From: JAICWP01 sp035935775
Lineage (GTDB): Bacteria > Acidobacteriota > Terriglobia > Terriglobales > Acidobacteriaceae
DNA: 23,594 bases
Assembly (NCBI GenBank): GCA_035935775.1
Contig: DASYWT010000134.1
Span: forward strand, 1 to 23,594
Reading direction: 5' to 3'
Shown: one piece after another, positions 22,423-23,594 of the stretch
How positions within the stretch are numbered: position 1 is the stretch's first letter
Layout of the letters: every line of letters starts with the position of its first letter
The notes under the pieces: model-generated
Databases searched by the model: none
The model's input: only the letters and a program-made list of their open reading frames with translations
Told to the model about the DNA's origin: nothing
Program-made: the position numbers and the translations under genes

Positions 22423-23594
22423 GTGGCCAACAACGGCAAGGCTCATAAAGACAAAACGCAATGGACTGGCAAGCGGTGGCAGGGGGTCACTCGCCCCTAC
22501 ACCATCGCGGACGTGGAGCGCATCCGCGGTTCGATCAAAATTGACTACACGCTGGCACGCATGGGCGCGGAACGGCTGTGGGAGCTCCTGCAGTCGGAAT
22601 CTTATGTTCCGGCCCTGGGCGCCATGACCGGCAACCAGGCCATCCAGCAGGTGCGCGCCGGACTGAAGGCCATCTACGTAAGCGGCTGGCAGGTGGCGGC
22701 CGACGCCAACGATGCCGGGCAGATGTACCCCGACCAGAGCTTGTATCCCGTCAACAGCGTGCCCAGCATGGTGGCGCGAATAAACAATGCGCTGCTCCGG
22801 GCCGACCAGATCCACCACGCTGAGGGTAAAAGCGACGTGTACTGGTTTGCCCCCCTCGTTGCCGACGCCGAGGCCGGCTTCGGCGGCACGTTGAACGCAT
22901 TTGAGCTGATGAAGGCGATGATCGAGGCGGGCGCCGCATGCGTGCACTTCGAAGATCAGCTCTCGTCCGCCAAGAAGTGCGGCCACCTGGGCGGTAAGGT
23001 ATTGGTGTCCACGCCGGAAGCTGTTCAGAAACTGGTAGCCGCGCGCCTGGCGGCCGATGCCATGGATGTGCCCACACTGATCATGGCACGCACTGACGCC
23101 AATGCAGCGAACCTGCTTACCAGCGACATAGACGCACGCGACCGTGAGTTCTGCACCGGCGAGCGGACCTCGGAAGGCTTTTTCCGCATCCGCGGCGGCC
23201 TGCATTCCGCCATTGCCCGCGCCCGCGCTTACGCTCCGCATGCCGACCTGGTGTGGTGCGAGACCGCCGAGCCCAACCTTCAGGAGGCTCGGATCTTTGC
23301 TGAAGCCGTTCTGGGCGAGTTTCCCGGCAAGCTGCTGGCGTATAACTGCTCGCCCTCATTCAACTGGCGAAAGAAACTGGACGATGCCACCATCGCGCGC
23401 TTCCAGCGCGAACTGGCAGCCATGGGCTACAAGTTCCAGTTCGTGACCCTGGCCGGCTTCCATGCCTTGAACCTGAGCATGTTCGAGTTGGCGCGCAGCT
23501 ATCGCGAAACCGGCATGACCGCCTATGCCCGGCTGCAGGAAAAAGAATTCAGCCGCGAGCAGCACTACGGTTACGAAGCGGTCAAGCATCAGCG
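22423..23594 (+). CDS. aceA: Isocitrate lyase, 3' partial
   Basis: Isocitrate lyase splits isocitrate into succinate and glyoxylate and so feeds malate synthase. The frame opens at GTG 22423, with AAAGGA (22408-22413) about nine bases before it, and runs open to the window end (390 codons seen, a few dozen missing). The signature KKCGH is at 184-188 (codons from 22972). The flanking FEDQLSSA, the metal-binding ADAEAGFGG (147-155), TAEPN and YNCSPSFNW are all present. The order aceB-aceA and the short gap support one transcript. The codons begin VANNGKAHKDKTQWTGKRW, and no ATG alternative fits better. Confidence 0.95.
   Translation, partial: MANNGKAHKDKTQWTGKRWQGVTRPYTIADVERIRGSIKIDYTLARMGAERLWELLQSESYVPALGAMTGNQAIQQVRAGLKAIYVSGWQVAADANDAGQMYPDQSLYPVNSVPSMVARINNALLRADQIHHAEGKSDVYWFAPLVADAEAGFGGTLNAFELMKAMIEAGAACVHFEDQLSSAKKCGHLGGKVLVSTPEAVQKLVAARLAADAMDVPTLIMARTDANAANLLTSDIDARDREFCTGERTSEGFFRIRGGLHSAIARARAYAPHADLVWCETAEPNLQEARIFAEAVLGEFPGKLLAYNCSPSFNWRKKLDDATIARFQRELAAMGYKFQFVTLAGFHALNLSMFELARSYRETGMTAYARLQEKEFSREQHYGYEAVKHQ

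Overview
The window looks like a chromosomal segment of an Acidobacteriota bacterium (Terriglobia-like). This rests on several signs rather than on a marker gene. The base composition is GC-rich. There are two DUF4382/DUF5666-type lipoproteins. One secreted protein carries an LPDAPS motif, and one glycosidase ends in the Ig-like / basic / hydrophobic / CGGG tail that I associate with this phylum. No rRNA, tRNA, CRISPR array, transposase or phage gene was seen.

Region 1 (2-10539) is part of an exopolysaccharide locus. On the + strand come a 5'-truncated lipid-linked-oligosaccharide flippase fused to a ParB-like domain, a degenerate sugar-nucleotidyltransferase/beta-helix protein, a STAS protein, a small secreted proline-rich protein, a thymidylate-kinase-like P-loop protein, a GT2 (dolichol-phosphate-mannose-synthase-like) and a GT4 glycosyltransferase. 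Two tail-to-tail paralogous GH71/GH99-like secreted glycosidases follow. The + copy is a predicted lipoprotein behind a good sigma-54 promoter candidate and is broken by a single-base frameshift near 7877. The - copy is intact, has an Ig-like C-terminal extension, and has an attenuator-like hairpin next to its ribosome binding site. A plausible division of labour is assembly and export by the first genes and trimming of the polymer by the glycosidases.

Region 2 (10795-14341, - strand) is the conserved housekeeping block DUF1385 - prfA - prmC. It is interrupted between DUF1385 and prfA by a four-helix-bundle (23S rRNA intervening-sequence-like) gene. That gene lies between inverted arms of degenerate 7-bp tandem repeats. 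Two similar inverted heptad pairs without a gene between the arms lie nearby (11645-11715 and 14429-14516). A single four-unit heptad array ends the DNA ligase gene (17029-17056). This repeat family and its possible gene-carrying form are the most unusual feature of the window.

Region 3 (14582-17065, + strand) encodes a class I methyltransferase and an ATP-dependent DNA ligase. Region 4 (17118-20315, - strand) holds the tandem DUF4382 lipoproteins, each with a terminator-like hairpin downstream. Region 5 (20742 to the window end, + strand) is the glyoxylate-bypass pair aceB-aceA; aceA is cut by the window edge.
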